DNA from: Sphingobacterium bovisgrunnientis | Lineage (GTDB): Bacteria; Bacteroidota; Bacteroidia; Sphingobacteriales; Sphingobacteriaceae | NCBI RefSeq assembly: GCF_009829085.1 | Contig: NZ_WUQY01000008.1 | Location: 49,759 to 113,758 of the forward strand | Direction of reading: 5' to 3' | Length of the DNA: 64,000 bases | Part shown: one piece after another, positions 61,708 to 64,000 of the stretch | Numbering within the stretch: position 1 is the first letter of the stretch | Layout of the letters: each line of letters opens with the position of its first letter | Notes under the pieces: model-generated | Seen by the model: only the letters and a program-made list of their open reading frames with translations | What the model was told of the DNA's origin: nothing | Database searches by the model: none | Made by a program: the position numbers and the translations under genes

Positions 61708-63267
61708 TTAGTTAGAGTTATGTAGTTTTTCCAAGTCTTGAATCTTTTTTTTCCATTCTAGGGAATTAAAAGTTTCTTCTAGAATTTTTTGCGTTTTAAT
61801 TTCGATTTTAGCCATTTTATCTTTCCATTCAGGAGAATTAAATTTTTCCTCAAGTATTTTTTGCGTATTAATCTCTATTTGTGCCATTTTGTCTTTCCAC
61901 TCTTCAGAATTATAATATTCATCTAAGCTTACTTGAGTTTTAAGCTCTATTTTAGTCATTTTGTCCTTCCATTCTGTGGAGTTTAATTTCCTTTCAATGG
62001 CATTAGCTCCTTCTTCAATATTCGCTATAATTATTTTGAAGTTTTTTGAATTAAGTAATTTTTCTACTGATTCAATATGCTTGTTGGGCTTAATTTCTTC
62101 ATTATTTTCAAATTCATGGACAATAATCGTAGAAGTATCTTTTAATAGTGTTTTCTTTTTTACTGGCATTGACCTTTGTTCTGCTCTAGCTATTGTGGTA
62201 TCAATAGTTTCGATATTTTCTATTTTCGTAATCACGATTTCATTGATTGCCACCTGTTGATTTTGTTTATTATTAGGGTTAGCCCAAGCAATAAAGATGA
62301 ATGTTAAGGATGCGCATATTATAACTCCTAATTGCTGTTTATAGGATGTATATTTGGATTCCATAATTTGTTTGTTTATTCTTTTGATTCTATTTAATAA
62401 ATCGTACTTATTGTCTCCCGACAATGCTAATGCTTGGGATGTTTGGTGTGCATTTCTTAATACTTCTACATGCAATAATGTCTTTGCATATATAATTGGG
62501 TTAGGAATATGTGTAGTTACAAAATCATCACAGGACTGCTCTCTTTCGACTTTAATATGTCTACTTACAAGCCAAATAAAAGGATTAAAAAACAAGGTAG
62601 TTTCAATACTAATGAGTATGATGTTGAAGAGATAATCATGTCTTCTAATATGAGCTATTTCATGTAATAAAATGGCTTCCGCTTCTTCGGTCGAAATACT
62701 ATTAATGTATGCTGTTGGAAAAATGATTAAAGGTTTCAAAAAGCCGATGGTTATTGGGCTTTCTATTTTAGGTGAAGTTAATAGGCGAACTTTCGGAGAT
62801 ATGTTGTGGTTGTTCTTAATTTCTTCTAGTATGTTTAACCATTCCGTAGGAATTATCTGTGAACTTGTTTGTTTAATTTTCTTAAGCCAGTCGAAGCTCT
62901 TGATGCAAAGGAATGTTTGTACTATTATTCCTATGGTATATATTATTACCATGTAAGGAAAGAGTTTTGTAATTGACCAATTTGAGTTTTGCAATTTGTC
63001 AATATAACTATAAAACACTTCTTGTGAAGTGCTATTTGGCAAGATTACACCTGTTGAAATATTGAAAGTTTTTACAAATGTTGTGATGAAACTAATAAAA
63101 ATTAGACTTTGAAAAAAATATGCAACTTTGTACTTGGTGTCTGGACTCCAATTATAAAATATAAGGAATAACCCATACAGTATAATATATAAAGATGCGC
63201 CTTGCCATAGGGAGTGAACCATGCTCCAGCCCATAGCATTGATTAATAATTGAAAAATATTTTCCAT
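61708..63267 (-). CDS. M56 (BlaR1-like) membrane metalloprotease sensor with C-terminal 24-residue repeats
   Basis: 519 residues, four hydrophobic segments in the first 120 residues and one near 315-330. The M56 zinc motif is HEIAH (His 202, Glu 203, His 206). BlaR1-type proteins sense a ligand and trigger cleavage of the paired BlaI repressor. There is no penicillin-binding domain; instead the C-terminal extracytoplasmic part has three repeats of 24 residues plus a partial fourth (430-519: xEWKDKMxxIExxTQ). Its repressor gene lies 9 nt upstream. Confidence 0.9.
   Translation of the reverse strand: MENIFQLLINAMGWSMVHSLWQGASLYIILYGLFLIFYNWSPDTKYKVAYFFQSLIFISFITTFVKTFNISTGVILPNSTSQEVFYSYIDKLQNSNWSITKLFPYMVIIYTIGIIVQTFLCIKSFDWLKKIKQTSSQIIPTEWLNILEEIKNNHNISPKVRLLTSPKIESPITIGFLKPLIIFPTAYINSISTEEAEAILLHEIAHIRRHDYLFNIILISIETTLFFNPFIWLVSRHIKVEREQSCDDFVTTHIPNPIIYAKTLLHVEVLRNAHQTSQALALSGDNKYDLLNRIKRINKQIMESKYTSYKQQLGVIICASLTFIFIAWANPNNKQNQQVAINEIVITKIENIETIDTTIARAEQRSMPVKKKTLLKDTSTIIVHEFENNEEIKPNKHIESVEKLLNSKNFKIIIANIEEGANAIERKLNSTEWKDKMTKIELKTQVSLDEYYNSEEWKDKMAQIEINTQKILEEKFNSPEWKDKMAKIEIKTQKILEETFNSLEWKKKIQDLEKLHNSN
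61711..61980 (-). repeat. Tandem 72-bp coding repeats of the M56 sensor
   Basis: Codons for residues 430-453, 454-477, 478-501 and the partial 502-519 repeat a 72-nt unit, with identity highest in the EWKDKM core. Unequal recombination could change copy number between strains. Confidence 0.75.
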
Positions 63268-63276
63268 AGTATTGGT

Positions 63277-63630
63277 TTATAAGTTATCTAAATACTTTTT
63301 TATCAATTCAATTTCTTCCTTACTTGATTTATGATTACCGAGTACTTGCATGATTAATCTCGAGGTGTTGCCATTATAAATGGTTTCAATCATGCGATTA
63401 AGGTATTGATGCTCTATAGCTTCTTTATTGATAGCCGTGCTATATAAATGACTTTTTAAACTGGTGTCTCGAGTTACTAGTTTCTTCTCAAGCATGATTT
63501 GCATCAATTTCAATGTAGTTGTATAACCTATATCTTTTCTTTTCAGGGATTCATGAACCTCTCTTACGGAGCATGGTTGCCTGTCCCATAGTACTTGTAA
63601 TATCTCCAACTCACTTTCTGTCGGTTTCAT
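63277..63630 (-). CDS. BlaI/MecI/CopY family transcriptional repressor
   Basis: 117 residues. Winged helix at the start: PTESELEILQVLWDRQPCSVREVHESLKRKDIGYTTTLKLMQIMLEKKLVTRDT, with the rest a helical dimerisation and cleavage-linked region (EHQYLNRMIETIYNGNTSRLIMQVLGNHKSSKEEIELIKKYLD). It represses its own operon and is inactivated through the adjacent M56 protease. Two operator-like palindromes flank its -7 box (63646-63686). Confidence 0.92.
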   Translation of the reverse strand: MKPTESELEILQVLWDRQPCSVREVHESLKRKDIGYTTTLKLMQIMLEKKLVTRDTSLKSHLYSTAINKEAIEHQYLNRMIETIYNGNTSRLIMQVLGNHKSSKEEIELIKKYLDNL

Positions 63631-63645
63631 AATCGCTGCTTTAAC

Positions 63646-63686
63646 TACGAATCTTTTCGTACATCAAATATACGAAGGGTTTCGTA
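63646..63686 (-). promoter_or_regulatory. blaI-like promoter bracketed by two 16-bp operators
   Basis: TACGAA-N4-TTCGTA occurs at 63646-63661 and 63671-63686, and the -7 box TATATTTG (minus strand, 63665-63672) sits between them. Binding at either site would block transcription. Classical BlaI/MecI operators are TACA-N-TGTA; this is a variant with the same first two bases. Confidence 0.8.
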
Positions 63687-63814
63687 TTTTAAAAATAATT
63701 AATGCATTTTTAGTAAAATTTAACATTAGGCAGAATTTTATATTCTTCTTATGATTTTATCCCTCAATCTTCCAGCGACTTAACTCAAATTGGAAAAAGA
63801 ATTCGCGCTAAAGC

Positions 63815-63846
63815 TTTGAAGTGATGTATAAATGTTTCTATCTTTG
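63815..63846 (+). promoter_or_regulatory. Strong promoter P1 (upstream of probable rRNA operon)
   Basis: TTTG (63815-63818) N20 TATCTTTG (63839-63846), a full -33/-7 match. The transcript would start near 63850 and run toward the window end. Confidence 0.75.
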
Positions 63847-63955
63847 CACCACTCCGCAAGGGAGGAACGCTGGTAACAGCAATGAAATACGAGGTTAGAG
63901 ACTGTTTAAACTGAGAAATCGGGAAAAACAAAAAAGAAAAAATCTTCAAATAAAA

Positions 63956-63986
63956 TTTGCGGATTAAAATAAAGTTTCTACCTTTG
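63956..63986 (+). promoter_or_regulatory. Strong promoter P2 (probable rRNA operon)
   Basis: TTTG (63956-63959) N19 TACCTTTG (63979-63986), followed by CAGTCCCGACGG. The shared core TTTCTAyCTTTGCA with P1 suggests that the two are duplicated. Such tandem promoters with AT-rich upstream sequence and a TTTGCAGTCCC start are typical for Bacteroidota rRNA operons; no rRNA gene is visible here. Confidence 0.65.
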
Positions 63987-64000
63987 CAGTCCCGACGGAA

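Noticed and set aside
1..64000. CRISPR arrays, insertion sequences, prophage and tRNA genes
   Set aside because: No regularly spaced repeats, transposase or integrase motifs, or tRNA cloverleaf were seen by eye; a tRNAscan and repeat search would be the decisive check.

Overview
The window is a 64 kb piece of a low-GC Bacteroidota chromosome, most likely from the Sphingobacteriaceae (Sphingobacterium/Pedobacter-like). This rests on two SusC/SusD pairs, a GldH lipoprotein, the menaquinone enzyme MqnD, the Bacteroidota-specific DUF4295 gene after rpmG, intrinsic terminators, almost no Shine-Dalgarno sequences, and many -7 promoter boxes of the form TAnnTTTG. The genus is inferred; no rRNA gene lies inside the window.

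Layout. 1-1048: 3' end of dxs. 1049-2845: dnaA behind an AT-rich spacer with DnaA-box-like 9-mers. 2958-3898: two small exported LTxxQ-like proteins. 3957-8011 (minus): holB-ricT-gldH-lpxK operon. 8136-12685 (plus): dnaN, two tandem DedA genes, yicC, gmk, nadD. 12719-15452 (minus): kduI-DUF4861-kduD, uronate catabolism. 15630-15818: csbD. 15867-21117 (minus): SusC/SusD pair 1. 21734-29896 (plus): surE, a small membrane protein, mqnD, secA, a SPOR protein, an M20 amidohydrolase, a thiamine-pyrophosphokinase-like protein that appears to have lost its active site, and a GNAT acetyltransferase. 30351-38011 (plus): SusC/SusD pair 2 with two surface lipoproteins and no enzyme. 38073-45412: M28 peptidase, rhodanese, small membrane proteins, gcvT, truC, DUF4359, DUF4112, SIMPL, cold-shock protein and recO. 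45720-48978: rpmB-rpmG-DUF4295, ftsY, rimO. 49138-52396: amidase, rlmN, a broken comF, and a VanZ/micro-lipoprotein pair. 52563-57296: PadR-PspC stress module and an outer-membrane beta-barrel protein. 57372-60973: LOG protein, acyl-ACP thioesterase, a beta-propeller protein and murF. 60968-63630 (minus): TRIC channel and a BlaR1/BlaI-like pair. 63700-64000: two tandem strong promoters that probably drive an rRNA operon beyond the edge.

How it works together. Most of the window is housekeeping: replication (DnaA, DnaN, HolB), envelope synthesis (LpxK, MurF, DedA, SecA), translation and RNA modification (L28, L33, RimO, RlmN, TruC) and cofactors (Dxs, NadD, MqnD). Accessory content is nutrient capture (two SusCD systems, the kdu operon) and envelope or antibiotic sensing (PadR-PspC, M56-BlaI).

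Most notable observations: two near-identical 16-bp palindromes bracketing the promoter of the blaI-like gene; 24-residue repeats at the end of the M56 sensor; a comF pseudogene with two in-frame stops and a probable homopolymer frameshift; a 37-residue lipoprotein translationally coupled to vanZ; a degenerate thiamine pyrophosphokinase; and several genes whose -7 box lies 3-7 nt before the start codon, which predicts leaderless mRNAs. I found no CRISPR array, insertion sequence, phage or tRNA. No clearly new multi-gene system was found.
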